Below, piece by piece: positions 9,592 through 17,789 of a stretch of DNA of 47,719 nucleotides. How positions within the stretch are numbered: the first letter of the stretch is position 1; each line of letters starts with the position of its first letter. Under the pieces are notes generated by a model. That model saw nothing but the letters and a program-made list of their open reading frames with translations, made no database searches and was not told the origin of the DNA. The DNA lies in NCBI GenBank assembly GCA_013285685.1, contig JABDHD010000018.1, forward strand, positions 1 to 47,719, given 5' to 3'. Source of the DNA: Bacteroidota bacterium (GTDB taxonomy: Bacteria; Bacteroidota; Bacteroidia; Sphingobacteriales; Sphingobacteriaceae). The translations under genes and the position numbers were made by a program.

Positions 9592-9977
9592 CAGGGAAAT
9601 CGCTTTTAAAATGTTTTTGGCTGCTAAATTGTAGATAAGTGGCCTTACCCTCTTTCCCGCTTGCGGGAGAGAGGGTCGAGCATCCGCCTTTAGGCGGAGC
9701 ACTCGGGGTGAGTCGATCTGGCGGACATTACCGTTAATGCATTAGCGCTAATGTCCGGTGGGTTGACTCACCCCGATCCCGTATGTACGGGACTGGTCGA
9801 CCCTCTCTTCGCCTGCGGCGGAAAGAGGGTAACTGCAATTAAATGTTAAAAGCGATTTCCCTGCTGGAGTCGACCAACGATATTAGTTTATAGCTCCAGA
9901 GGAGCAACCTGTTTATAGGGAAGTCGGTTTTTCTTAGGGCTCCAGCGGAGCCTCCTCTTTAAAAGCGATTTCCCTGT
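9592..9977. repeat. nested inverted-repeat element plus palindromic repeats
   Basis: A gene-free stretch of over 600 bases holds a layered palindrome. Outer arms: CAGGGAAATCGCTTTTAAAA at 9592-9611 against TTAAAAGCGATTTCCCTG at 9846-9863. Middle arms: TTACCCTCTTTC at 9645-9656 against GAAAGAGGGTAA at 9821-9832. Inner arms: CTCGGGGTGAGTCGA...GGCGGACATTA against TAATGTCC...TTGACTCACCCCGA, 9693-9776. Smaller hairpins sit inside (TCCGCCTTTAGGCGGA). A third copy of the outer arm lies at 9958-9976, after two GCTCC-AG-GGAGC hairpins of a type widespread in Bacteroidota genomes. No coding capacity was seen between 9511 and 10230. Confidence 0.85.
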
Positions 9978-10177
9978 GTATTAATTACCTGCTTAGTGTT
10001 TAGGTAACCATATTTTATTGTAAAGGGATACACCTGGCGCGATTATAAAACGTCAACCCGGGCTTAGACTTATCGAAAATACCAAGTTCGCCGCGCGCTG
10101 TGGTCAATTTCAAACCCGGATTCGCCCTTCGTTTAATCGATATTATCAACTGAGTGATCCTGTTAAAACCTCTGAAA

Positions 10178-10211
10178 GTAAAAAGCCCGGCTTTATTCAA
10201 ACCAGGCTTTT
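10178..10211 (-). terminator. probable intrinsic terminator of clpC
   Basis: Read on the minus strand just after the clpC stop, arms AAAGCCTGG and CCGGGCTTT pair (one G-T wobble) around an 11-base loop and are followed by a T run. The shape fits a rho-independent terminator. Confidence 0.75.
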
Positions 10212-10230
10212 CAATTTTATACAGATTGTA

Positions 10231-12762
10231 TTATTTCTGTTCTTCTTCTTCCTCAGGCTTTTTGCTTTTTCGGGCAACTATTTTTATTTCGTTGCTTTCG
10301 GTGTCAAAATCAATCTCCATGGTATCACCTTCGCCAAGTTCGCCTTTCAATATTTCTTCGGCGATCGGGTCTTCCAGGTACTTCTGGATCGCGCGTTTCA
10401 ACGGACGGGCGCCAAACTGGTTATCATAACCCTTGTCTGCAATAAACTCTTTTGCCGGCAGGGTAAGCTCTATCTTAAAGCCCAGTTGGTGAACCCTATT
10501 GAACAGGTAAGCCAGCTCGATATCGATAATCTTGAATATCTCCTCTTTGCCAAGTGAGTTAAACACGATCACATCATCGATACGGTTTAAAAACTCCGGA
10601 GCGAAAGCGCGTTTTAATGCATTTTCGATCACGCCGCGCGAGTGCGTATCAGCCTGTAATGTTTTAGCGTTGGTATTAAAGCCTACGCCCTGGCCAAAGT
10701 CCTTCAGTTGGCGTGCACCGATATTGGAGGTCATGATGATGATCGTATTCCTGAAATCAACCTTGCGGCCCAGGGAATCGGTCAACTGCCCTTCATCAAG
10801 CACCTGCAGCAGGATATTGAATACATCCGGGTGCGCTTTTTCAATTTCGTCAAGCAACACTACCGCGTATGGTTTGCGGCGCACTTTTTCAGTAAGCTGG
10901 CCGCCTTCTTCATAACCCACGTAGCCCGGAGGCGCACCCACCAAACGCGATACAGCGAATTTTTCCATGTATTCGCTCATGTCAATCTGTATCAGGGCGT
11001 CTTCGGTATCAAACATAAAGCGCGAAAGCTCTTTAGCCAGTTCGGTTTTACCAACCCCGGTAGGACCGAGGAAAATGAACGAACCTATCGGCTTTTTAGG
11101 ATCTTTCAATCCGGCGCGTGTACGCTGGATGGCGCGGGTCAGTTTTTTGATGGCTTCTTCCTGGCCGATCACCTTGCTGCCAATCTCGTCGGCCATGTTT
11201 AACAGCTTGTGACTGTCGGCCTGGCCCACACGCTGAACGGGAATACCGGTCATCATGCTTACTACTTCAGCAACATTATCTTCCGTTACGGTATAACGGC
11301 GGGATTTGGTATCGGCTTCCCAAATGGCTTTGGCCTGCTCCAACTCTTCCAGCAAATGCTTTTCGGTGTCGCGCAGCTTCGCAGCTTCTTCGTATTTCTG
11401 GCTGCGAACAACTTTATTCTTTTCGATCTTGATCTGTTCGATCTTTTGCTCGATATCCAGGATGTTTTGAGGTACGTGGATATTGGTAAGGTGCACGCGT
11501 GAGCCGGATTCGTCCAAAGCGTCAATCGCCTTATCGGGCAAAAACCTGTCGGTAATATACCTGGTGGTTAAACTAACGCATGCATTGATAGCTTCGTTTG
11601 TATAAGTAACTCCGTGATGTTCTTCGTATTTTTCTTTTATGCGGTTCAATATCTCGATGGTTTCAACCGGTGTAGCCGGTTCAACCATCACCTTTTGAAA
11701 ACGGCGGTCTAAAGCGCCGTCCTTTTCGATGTACTGGCGGTATTCGTCCAAAGTGGTGGCGCCGATGCATTGTATTTCGCCCCTGGCCAAAGCCGGTTTG
11801 AACATATTGGAGGCATCAAGCGAGCCCGATGCGCCGCCCGCGCCAACGATGGTGTGAATTTCGTCGATAAATAAAATTACATCAGGCGATTTTTCCAGCT
11901 CGTTCATTACCGCCTTCATGCGCTCTTCAAATTGCCCGCGATACTTGGTCCCGGCAACAAGCGAGGCGAGGTCTAAGGTAACTACACGTTTATTGAACAA
12001 TACGCGCGATACTTTGCGCTGAACGATCCTTAATGCTAAGCCTTCTGCGATGGCAGACTTACCTACGCCAGGCTCACCAATCAGGATCGGGTTGTTTTTC
12101 TTACGGCGGGAAAGGATTTGCGAAACCCTTTCAATTTCTTTTTCGCGGCCCACGATGGGGTCAAGGCGGCCGTCTTCGGCAGCTTTGGTTAAATCGCGGC
12201 CGAAATTATCCAGTACAGGTGTTTTTGATTTAATGTCCGATACCTTTTTGGGCTGGCTGAATGATTCCTCTTCTTTAAAGTCATCGTCGCCGCCGGTTGG
12301 TGAGCCGGGCATTTCGTCGGTCACATCATTTTTATGCGATTCCACTTCGCCTTTAAATATCTCGTAGTTTACATGAAACTGTACCAGTATTTGCGAAGCG
12401 ATGTTATCTTCGTCACGTAATATAGACAATAGTAAATGCTCTGTACCGATCACGTCACTCTTAAAAATTTTTGCTTCCAGGTAAGTGATCTTTAAAACCT
12501 TTTCAGCTTGCTTGGTTAGGGGGATACTGCCGATGTGTACATTTGTCCCCACTGTTCCTTTAACAGCATCCTCAACAGAGCGCCTGAGTTTTGCTGTGTC
12601 CACGTTCAGCTCTTTCAATAGTTTAATTGCCACGCCGTCACCGTCTCTGATCAAGCCCAGCAGAAGGTGCTCAGTACCAATATAATCATGGCCAAGACGC
12701 AATGCCTCCTCCCTGCTATATTGAATAACATCCTTAACACGCGGCGAAAATTTAGCTTCCAT
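10231..12762 (-). CDS. clpC: ATP-dependent Clp protease ATP-binding subunit ClpC
   Basis: An 843-residue Hsp100 unfoldase of the ClpC type, which unfolds proteins and feeds them to ClpP in the cytoplasm. The N-domain with two Clp repeats spans 1-145 ([20 protein letters not shown]). The first AAA+ domain has Walker A GEPGVGKS at 229-236 and Walker [10 protein letters not shown] at about 295-303. A UVR-type coiled middle region follows ([20 protein letters not shown]), which separates ClpC from ClpB. The second AAA+ domain carries GPTGVGKTE and a D2-small C-terminal domain ([21 protein letters not shown]). The end is charged ([10 protein letters not shown]). Length is normal. It starts at an ATG preceded by GGAAGGA, one of the clearer ribosome binding sites here. 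No mcsA/mcsB neighbours are seen. Confidence 0.98.
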   Translation of the reverse strand: MEAKFSPRVKDVIQYSREEALRLGHDYIGTEHLLLGLIRDGDGVAIKLLKELNVDTAKLRRSVEDAVKGTVGTNVHIGSIPLTKQAEKVLKITYLEAKIFKSDVIGTEHLLLSILRDEDNIASQILVQFHVNYEIFKGEVESHKNDVTDEMPGSPTGGDDDFKEEESFSQPKKVSDIKSKTPVLDNFGRDLTKAAEDGRLDPIVGREKEIERVSQILSRRKKNNPILIGEPGVGKSAIAEGLALRIVQRKVSRVLFNKRVVTLDLASLVAGTKYRGQFEERMKAVMNELEKSPDVILFIDEIHTIVGAGGASGSLDASNMFKPALARGEIQCIGATTLDEYRQYIEKDGALDRRFQKVMVEPATPVETIEILNRIKEKYEEHHGVTYTNEAINACVSLTTRYITDRFLPDKAIDALDESGSRVHLTNIHVPQNILDIEQKIEQIKIEKNKVVRSQKYEEAAKLRDTEKHLLEELEQAKAIWEADTKSRRYTVTEDNVAEVVSMMTGIPVQRVGQADSHKLLNMADEIGSKVIGQEEAIKKLTRAIQRTRAGLKDPKKPIGSFIFLGPTGVGKTELAKELSRFMFDTEDALIQIDMSEYMEKFAVSRLVGAPPGYVGYEEGGQLTEKVRRKPYAVVLLDEIEKAHPDVFNILLQVLDEGQLTDSLGRKVDFRNTIIIMTSNIGARQLKDFGQGVGFNTNAKTLQADTHSRGVIENALKRAFAPEFLNRIDDVIVFNSLGKEEIFKIIDIELAYLFNRVHQLGFKIELTLPAKEFIADKGYDNQFGARPLKRAIQKYLEDPIAEEILKGELGEGDTMEIDFDTESNEIKIVARKSKKPEEEEEQK

Positions 12763-13269
12763 ATATGTCCTTCCGATTATGAACGCCCTAATGTATTAAT
12801 TTGTTTGAATAATTGGGGCATGTTATTTTACACTTATCAACAATATTATTGCCAAGTTTTCAGGTTGATAGCAAAGCAGACATTAAGATGATATACGATG
12901 CAATAAACCTAAAAATTTTTTAGCAATCTCATAAATAAAACCGGCATTTACAACGATTTTTATAAAAAAAACAAATATTTATATGTTTTTGATAGAATTA
13001 CTGACAATTAGTTTAAAACAGATACGTACTAATTACCGCTTTAGTTCCAACACCGGACAAATTAGTCAATTGTATGACAATACGGCATTGATTTTTGTTA
13101 CAGTTGGTTAAGTTTATCGGGCTGATTTTTTGGATTATGCTGATTAAGTTTGATAAACCAATAACGCTAAATTCAGGGTATAAATTGTTTTAGAAGCTAA
13201 AAGGTTGTTATACGTTGTAAGGGTTATAAAGGTTGAAACGTATGTAGTTTTTTGCCTGAAAGAAGGATT

Positions 13270-13371
13270 GTAGAGACGCGATGCATCGCGTCTTTCACCG
13301 ATTCAATCGAAGCGTATTCTTGCGATGCGGCAAATCTTGCATCCGGGAGACGCGATGCATCGCGTCTCTAC
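13270..13371. repeat. palindromic element with GTAGAGACGC ends
   Basis: The left arm starts at 13270 (GTAGAGACGCGATGCATCGC) and the right arm ends at 13371 (GCGATGCATCGCGTCTCTAC). The arms are inverted copies about 25 bases long and each is itself palindromic around GATGCATC. About 50 bases lie between them. A relative with the same ends lies inside icmF at 44014-44077. Confidence 0.9.
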
Positions 13372-13489
13372 CATGGTTTCGTTTATGGACCGGCCCATTA
13401 GTCAATTTTAACAAACGATACTCCCAACCAAATTACGCAACAATTCCCTAATTTAGCCCTCAAATCCAAAAGCAATCAATAATCCAAAA

Positions 13490-13545
13490 ATCACTAACTC
13501 GGGCAATCACTAACTCACTCACTAACTCACTAATTCACTAATTAA
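13490..13545. repeat. short tandem repeat CACTAACT before ettA
   Basis: Six or so variants of CACTAACT/CACTAATT stand nearly head to tail and end just before the ettA ATG at 13551. They occupy the expected 5' untranslated region, so copy number could affect expression; that part is inference. Confidence 0.75.
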
Positions 13546-13550
13546 TACCT

Positions 13551-15233
13551 ATGGCAGACGAAAAGATCATTTTTTCAATGGCCGGCGTAAGCAAAGTTTA
13601 CCCGCCGCAGAAAACAGTTTTAAAAAATATATACCTGTCCTTTTTTTACGGGGCAAAGATCGGGGTGATCGGGTTGAACGGTTCCGGTAAATCATCGCTG
13701 TTGAAGATCATTGCCGGCATCGATAAAACCAATATCGGCGAGGTGATCTTTTCGCCGGGTTATACTGTTGGCTACCTCAGCCAGGAGCCTGAACTCGACC
13801 CCAATAAAACCGTGAAAGAGGTTGTGGAAGAAGGGGTTGCATCAACAATGGCCCTGCTGAAAGAATACGAGGACATCAACGAAAAATTCGGCCTGGAGGA
13901 ATACTACGGCGACGCCGACAAGATGGACAAACTAATGACCCGCCAGGGCGAATTGCAGGATCAAATTGACGCCGTGAACGCCTGGGAAATAGATACCAAG
14001 CTGGAGCGCGCGATGGATGCGCTGCGCTGCCCCGAGCCGGATGCGAAAATCTCGGTTTTATCAGGAGGTGAACGCCGCCGGGTGGCATTATGCCGCCTGT
14101 TATTACAAGAGCCGGATGTATTGCTTTTGGACGAGCCGACCAACCACCTGGATGCCGAATCGATAGACTGGCTGGAGCAGCATTTAAAACAATATAAGGG
14201 TACCGTTATCGCTGTGACGCACGACCGCTATTTTCTTGACAATGTGGCAGGCTGGATTTTGGAGCTGGACAGGGGAGAGGGCATTCCATGGAAGGGAAAT
14301 TATTCCTCATGGCTGGATCAAAAAGCGAAAAGACTTGCACAAGAGGAGAAAAGCGAGAGCAAACGTCAGAAAACCCTGGAGCGCGAACTGGAATGGGTGC
14401 GCATGGGGCCAAAGGGCCGTCATGCCAAATCGAAAGCGCGTTTGTCCAATTATGATAAGTTAGCCTCGGAAGAAACAAAGGAACGCGAAGAAAAGCTGGA
14501 GTTGTTTATTCCGCCTGGCCCGCGTTTGGGGAATATTGTGATTGAGGCCAACGGCGTAAGTAAGTCCTATGGCGATAAACTGTTGTTTGATAACCTGAGC
14601 TTCTCGCTGCCGCCTGCCGGGATTGTGGGTATTATCGGCCCGAACGGCGCGGGTAAAACCACGCTGTTCCGCCTGGTAACCGGGCAGGAAAAACCGGACG
14701 CGGGAACGTTTCGCGTAGGGGAAACCGTTAAGCTGGGTTATGTTGACCAGATGCATGACGACCTCGATCCCAATAAATCCGTTTGGGAAAACGTAACCGG
14801 TGGACAGGAAACTATCCTGGTAGGCAACAAGCCCATCAACTCCAGGGCTTACGTTTCCAAATTCAACTTTAACGGCGCCGATCAGCAGAAAAAGGTGGGC
14901 GTATTATCCGGTGGGGAGCGCAACCGGGTGCATTTGGCCATCACGCTAAAAAAAGGATCGAACGTATTGCTGCTGGACGAACCGACGAATGATATCGATG
15001 TAAACACCCTCCGCTCGCTGGAAGAAGCGGTAGAAAACTTTGGCGGATGCGCCGTGATCATCAGCCACGACCGTTGGTTTTTGGATAGGGTGTGCACCCA
15101 TATCCTCGCTTTTGAAGGCAACAGCCAGGTTTACTTTTTTGAGGGAAATTATACGGATTACGAAGAAAACCGGAAGAAGCGATTAGGGGATATTGCGCCC
15201 AAGCGAATTAAATATAGGAAGTTGACGGTGTAA
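13551..15233 (+). CDS. ettA: energy-dependent translational throttle protein EttA (ABC-F)
   Basis: A 560-residue ABC-F ATPase with two nucleotide-binding domains and no membrane segments. ABC-F proteins bind the ribosomal E site; EttA gates early elongation according to the ATP/ADP level. Domain one: Walker A GLNGSGKSS, an EttA-like arm (PELDPNKTVKEVVEEG), signature LSGGERRRVAL, Walker B LLLDEPTNHLD. The linker is basic and charged (KRQKTLERELEWVRMGPKGR). Domain two: GPNGAGKTT, LSGGERNRVHLA, LLLDEPTNDID. The C-terminal end (RIKYRKL) and overall length match EttA rather than Uup or YheS. Its stop abuts the stop of the convergent next gene without a gap. Confidence 0.96.
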   Translation: MADEKIIFSMAGVSKVYPPQKTVLKNIYLSFFYGAKIGVIGLNGSGKSSLLKIIAGIDKTNIGEVIFSPGYTVGYLSQEPELDPNKTVKEVVEEGVASTMALLKEYEDINEKFGLEEYYGDADKMDKLMTRQGELQDQIDAVNAWEIDTKLERAMDALRCPEPDAKISVLSGGERRRVALCRLLLQEPDVLLLDEPTNHLDAESIDWLEQHLKQYKGTVIAVTHDRYFLDNVAGWILELDRGEGIPWKGNYSSWLDQKAKRLAQEEKSESKRQKTLERELEWVRMGPKGRHAKSKARLSNYDKLASEETKEREEKLELFIPPGPRLGNIVIEANGVSKSYGDKLLFDNLSFSLPPAGIVGIIGPNGAGKTTLFRLVTGQEKPDAGTFRVGETVKLGYVDQMHDDLDPNKSVWENVTGGQETILVGNKPINSRAYVSKFNFNGADQQKKVGVLSGGERNRVHLAITLKKGSNVLLLDEPTNDIDVNTLRSLEEAVENFGGCAVIISHDRWFLDRVCTHILAFEGNSQVYFFEGNYTDYEENRKKRLGDIAPKRIKYRKLTV

Positions 15234-15656
15234 TTATTGACCTAGCAAATCATCCTCGCCGCTCTTGCGCCATTGTTGCATAGTTAAAACGGAATCGGCA
15301 ACGGTATCATAAAAAAATACGGAAGAATCTTTTAGGTTGACATAAAAGTTATACAGGGGTTCAAATCTGTCAGGATTGTCGTCGCCTGCCTGTACGCAAT
15401 AAAATTTAAATGATGACTCAGGGCGCTGTGTTATCAATAATGCGAGATGATGGCTTGAGTTGAGCGTCTTTTTGAATCTTAATCCGAGGTTTTTAAATTC
15501 AGGAAGGCATTCCACCAAAGCCGTGGCAACACTATCCTTTTTTTCATCGATTTCCTTATTTGGAACCCTTTTATGTAAGCCCGACTGACTTTTAGCGTTT
15601 TGCTTGCAGCTAAAGATAAGCCCGGATAAAATCAAAAAAATACAAATAGCTTTCAT
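15234..15656 (-). CDS. small hypothetical lipoprotein
   Basis: A 140-residue protein with an N-terminal lipoprotein signal (ICIFLILSGLIFSC, lipobox IFSC, Cys at about 17). The mature part is short and mixed alpha/beta with no motif I recognise. The family is unknown; the cell-envelope location is supported by the signal. The gene is convergent with ettA and the two stop codons are adjacent, leaving no room for a separate terminator. Confidence 0.75.
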   Translation of the reverse strand: MKAICIFLILSGLIFSCKQNAKSQSGLHKRVPNKEIDEKKDSVATALVECLPEFKNLGLRFKKTLNSSHHLALLITQRPESSFKFYCVQAGDDNPDRFEPLYNFYVNLKDSSVFFYDTVADSVLTMQQWRKSGEDDLLGQ

Positions 15657-15741
15657 TGCAGGTTGTTTTTCAGGCTGATTTTTTTCTTATACGATTCGAT
15701 GTTAAATTAACAATTTGCTGATTGAAACAATCAATCATCGA

Positions 15742-16198
15742 TTTATATATTGCCCCTACAGGGCAAAACCTTCTTTTGACGTTTATTTCTACCAATATTT
15801 GGCCCTTAACGGGGCTGTAAACGCTAACACCGGGTGCCCGGCCCCTTCGGGGTCCAATATCGGTTTATTTTCTACCAATATTTGGCCCCTAACGGGGCTG
15901 TAAACGTTAACATTGGATGCCCGGCCCCGTTAGGGGCCAAATATCGGTTTATTTTCTACCAATATTTGGCCCCTAACGGGGCTGTAAACGCTAACACCGG
16001 GTGCCCGGCCCCTTCGGGGCCCAATATCGGTTTATTTTCTACCAATATTTGGCCCCTAACGGGGCTGTAAACGCTAACACCGGGTGCCCGGCCCCTTCGG
16101 GGCCAAATATCGGTTTATTTTCTACCAATATTTGGCCCCTAACGGGGCTGTAAACGCTAACATTGGGTGCCCGGCCCCGTTAGGGGCCCAATATCGGT
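15742..16198. repeat. tandem array of 83-bp palindromic units upstream of a transposase
   Basis: Five units begin at 15789, 15872, 15956, 16039 and 16122, a period of 83-84 bases. Each unit has a first hairpin (TTGGCCCCTAACGGGGC), a spacer of about 25 bases and a second hairpin (GGCCCCTTCGGGGCC or GGCCCCGTTAGGGGCC) followed by AAATATCGG. In the units with GTTA the two halves also pair with each other over about 24 bases. A leading half-unit with a TTGCCCC...GGGCAAA hairpin starts near 15742. The rest of 15657-16327 has no gene. Confidence 0.95.
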
Positions 16199-16327
16199 AG
16201 CAAGAAACAAAGAAGAGGATATTTGTGCCGTAGGTACAAAATATATTCGCCGACCACCCCGCCATGCGCACGCTTTGACGTTATTTTGATGCAAACCATT
16301 ATATTGCAGCATTAAACCACCAAAATC

Positions 16328-16789
16328 ATGGCTAATACCTACACCCAAATCCACATCCAATGTGTAATGGCGGTAAAATACCGTCAATCTTTGATTCATC
16401 CGGATTGGAAAAACGAACTTCAAAAATACATTACCGGTGTTGTGCAAAACCACGGGCATAAAATGCTTGCGATTAATAACATGCCCGATCATCTGCACAT
16501 GTTTTTTGGCTTTCGCCCAACCCAATCGCTTTCCGATTTGATGCAAATTGTAAAAGGGGAATCATCCGAATGGATAAATTTACAATCGTTTACACCCGTA
16601 ACGTTTCGATGGCAGGAAGGTTATGGAGCATTTTCGTATTCGCGGTCGCATGTGAAGCAGGTTATCAAATATGTGATCAACCAGGAAGAGCATCATCGCA
16701 AGAAAACATTTTTAGAAGAATATCAACAGATGCTGGATCAATTTGAGGTGGATTACGATGAGCGATATGTTTTTAAATTACCCGAATAA
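16328..16789 (+). CDS. IS200/IS605-like Y1 transposase (RAYT-type)
   Basis: A 153-residue HUH endonuclease of the Y1 transposase superfamily. The HUH motif is H55-L-H57 within MPDHLHMFFGF, and the probable catalytic tyrosine is Y115 in QVIKYVINQEEHH. Such enzymes cut and rejoin single-stranded DNA at hairpins, leaving a 5' phosphotyrosine link. Length and the conserved end (FLEEYQQMLDQFEVDYDERY) match a group common in Bacteroidota. The gene is bracketed by related palindromic units in the same orientation, five upstream and one downstream. That recalls the REP-associated tyrosine transposases, in which the repeats are the enzyme's substrates. No TnpB gene is present. Intact by sequence. Confidence 0.92.
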   Translation: MANTYTQIHIQCVMAVKYRQSLIHPDWKNELQKYITGVVQNHGHKMLAINNMPDHLHMFFGFRPTQSLSDLMQIVKGESSEWINLQSFTPVTFRWQEGYGAFSYSRSHVKQVIKYVINQEEHHRKKTFLEEYQQMLDQFEVDYDERYVFKLPE

Positions 16790-16799
16790 ATGTTTGGAA

Positions 16800-16875
16800 T
16801 TTATATGTTGCCCCGATGGGGCAAATAATTCTTTCTATTTCTTTGCTACCGATATTTGGCCCCTAACGGGGCCGG
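16800..16875. repeat. downstream palindromic flank of the transposase
   Basis: A TTGCCCC-GAT-GGGGCAA hairpin (about 16808-16826) is followed by CTACCGATATTTGGCCCCTAACGGGGCC (two phrases, 16847-16874). The same order and orientation occurs upstream of the transposase at 15742-15812, so the gene sits between direct copies of one composite unit. A degenerate AGGCTTAC...GTAAGTCT hairpin follows at 16891-16920. Confidence 0.88.
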
Positions 16876-16967
16876 TCCGTTGTGAGAAGAAGGCTTACAA
16901 AGTTTTGACTTCGTAAGTCTTATCTTTTCAATAAAGGCTGTATATTAGACATTCAAACGACTAAACA

Positions 16968-17714
16968 TTGAAACTAACCTACCTGACTCTTATTCTTCTT
17001 CTGTTATTTTCTTGCGCCAAAAAACATAAAGGCGAACAAAGCACTTCGTTGCTGTCGAATTTTGTAAGTATAACCGACAATGAAGATAAAGGCGTAAAAG
17101 ACGTTCTTGACTTCTATGGCGGATATTGCGAATACGCTATCGGTACAAGTTTCTCCACCGATGAAGGGAAAAAGAAATATTTTGAATTAAAACTGACCAA
17201 ATCGGAAGTAGCCGACAAATTTGCCAATGTTCGTGAATTTACGGCTTCTAACATGGCTTACATGTTCTACAAAGATTTGAAAAACGAGAAAAAGAATTAT
17301 GATGAAATTCATAGTGTTTTAATTTTAAATGGAAAAGACAAATACGAATACAAATATTCCCACGGGAGATTAGACACAATATCTGCAAAATTGAAAGTGT
17401 TCAATAAGGTCTTCGAATCAATAAAAGGCAAAAAATATGATCAATTGAAGACGATTTTAAGCAATGATTCTTACAAGGATTCAGATAAAAATCAGATGGT
17501 ACTGAACCTGAAAAAAATCGATACGGCCTATGGAAATATTAAAGGGGTTTTGATTTATGGATTTCGGTTTGAGCGTCAAAATGAATTTGACGTATTAACT
17601 ATTTTAGGTGTATTTCTTCGTGATAAGCAGAATAATCCAATCACGATTAAGGTGGATTTAAACTCATCTGACGACAAAATTCACTTTCTTGATTATACGG
17701 TGCCGCAAAATTGA
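16968..17714 (+). CDS. hypothetical lipoprotein, TTG start
   Basis: A 248-residue envelope protein with a lipoprotein signal that starts at residue 1 (KLTYLTLILLLLFSC, Cys16). The start must be TTG at 16968: an in-frame TAA lies two codons upstream (16962-16964) and the next ATG is far past the signal peptide. The mature protein is lysine-rich, mixed alpha/beta, and matches nothing I know. The gene is visibly more AT-rich than ettA or clpC and lies between the transposase repeats and a strong hairpin, which suggests acquired DNA. Function unknown. Confidence 0.8.
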   Translation: MKLTYLTLILLLLFSCAKKHKGEQSTSLLSNFVSITDNEDKGVKDVLDFYGGYCEYAIGTSFSTDEGKKKYFELKLTKSEVADKFANVREFTASNMAYMFYKDLKNEKKNYDEIHSVLILNGKDKYEYKYSHGRLDTISAKLKVFNKVFESIKGKKYDQLKTILSNDSYKDSDKNQMVLNLKKIDTAYGNIKGVLIYGFRFERQNEFDVLTILGVFLRDKQNNPITIKVDLNSSDDKIHFLDYTVPQN

Positions 17715-17741
17715 ATGTCCGTTTTGGCGTCTAAAAGAAAA

Positions 17742-17774
17742 AGACTTACGAAGTTTTAAAAACTTCGTAAGTCT
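17742..17774. terminator. perfect hairpin between convergent genes
   Basis: Arms AGACTTACGAAGTTTT (17742-17757) and AAAACTTCGTAAGTCT (17759-17774) are perfect inverted copies. The hairpin lies between the ends of two convergent genes and carries A/T runs, so it could terminate in both directions. Near-identical hairpins occur at 21878-21910 and 35770-35802. Confidence 0.75.
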
Positions 17775-17789
17775 ATCCTCAGCCTAATC

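Larger units (their letters stand above)
12763..13550. other. AT-rich divergent intergenic region
   Basis: Nearly 800 bases without a convincing gene separate the divergent clpC and ettA, so promoters for both should lie here. Bases 12880-13020 are very AT-rich. I could not place a Bacteroidota TTTG/TAnnTTTG promoter with the right spacing. The right half contains a palindromic element (13270-13371) and an octamer-like tandem repeat just before ettA. Confidence 0.6.

Noticed and set aside
15834..16070. 78-residue open frame across the tandem array
   Set aside because: It is a translation of the 83-bp repeat units (GCPAPSG..IGLFSTNIW) and has no gene features; the array explains it.
15742..16198. 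CRISPR array
   Set aside because: The 83-bp units are identical throughout, with no variable spacers, and each is palindromic; no cas genes are present.
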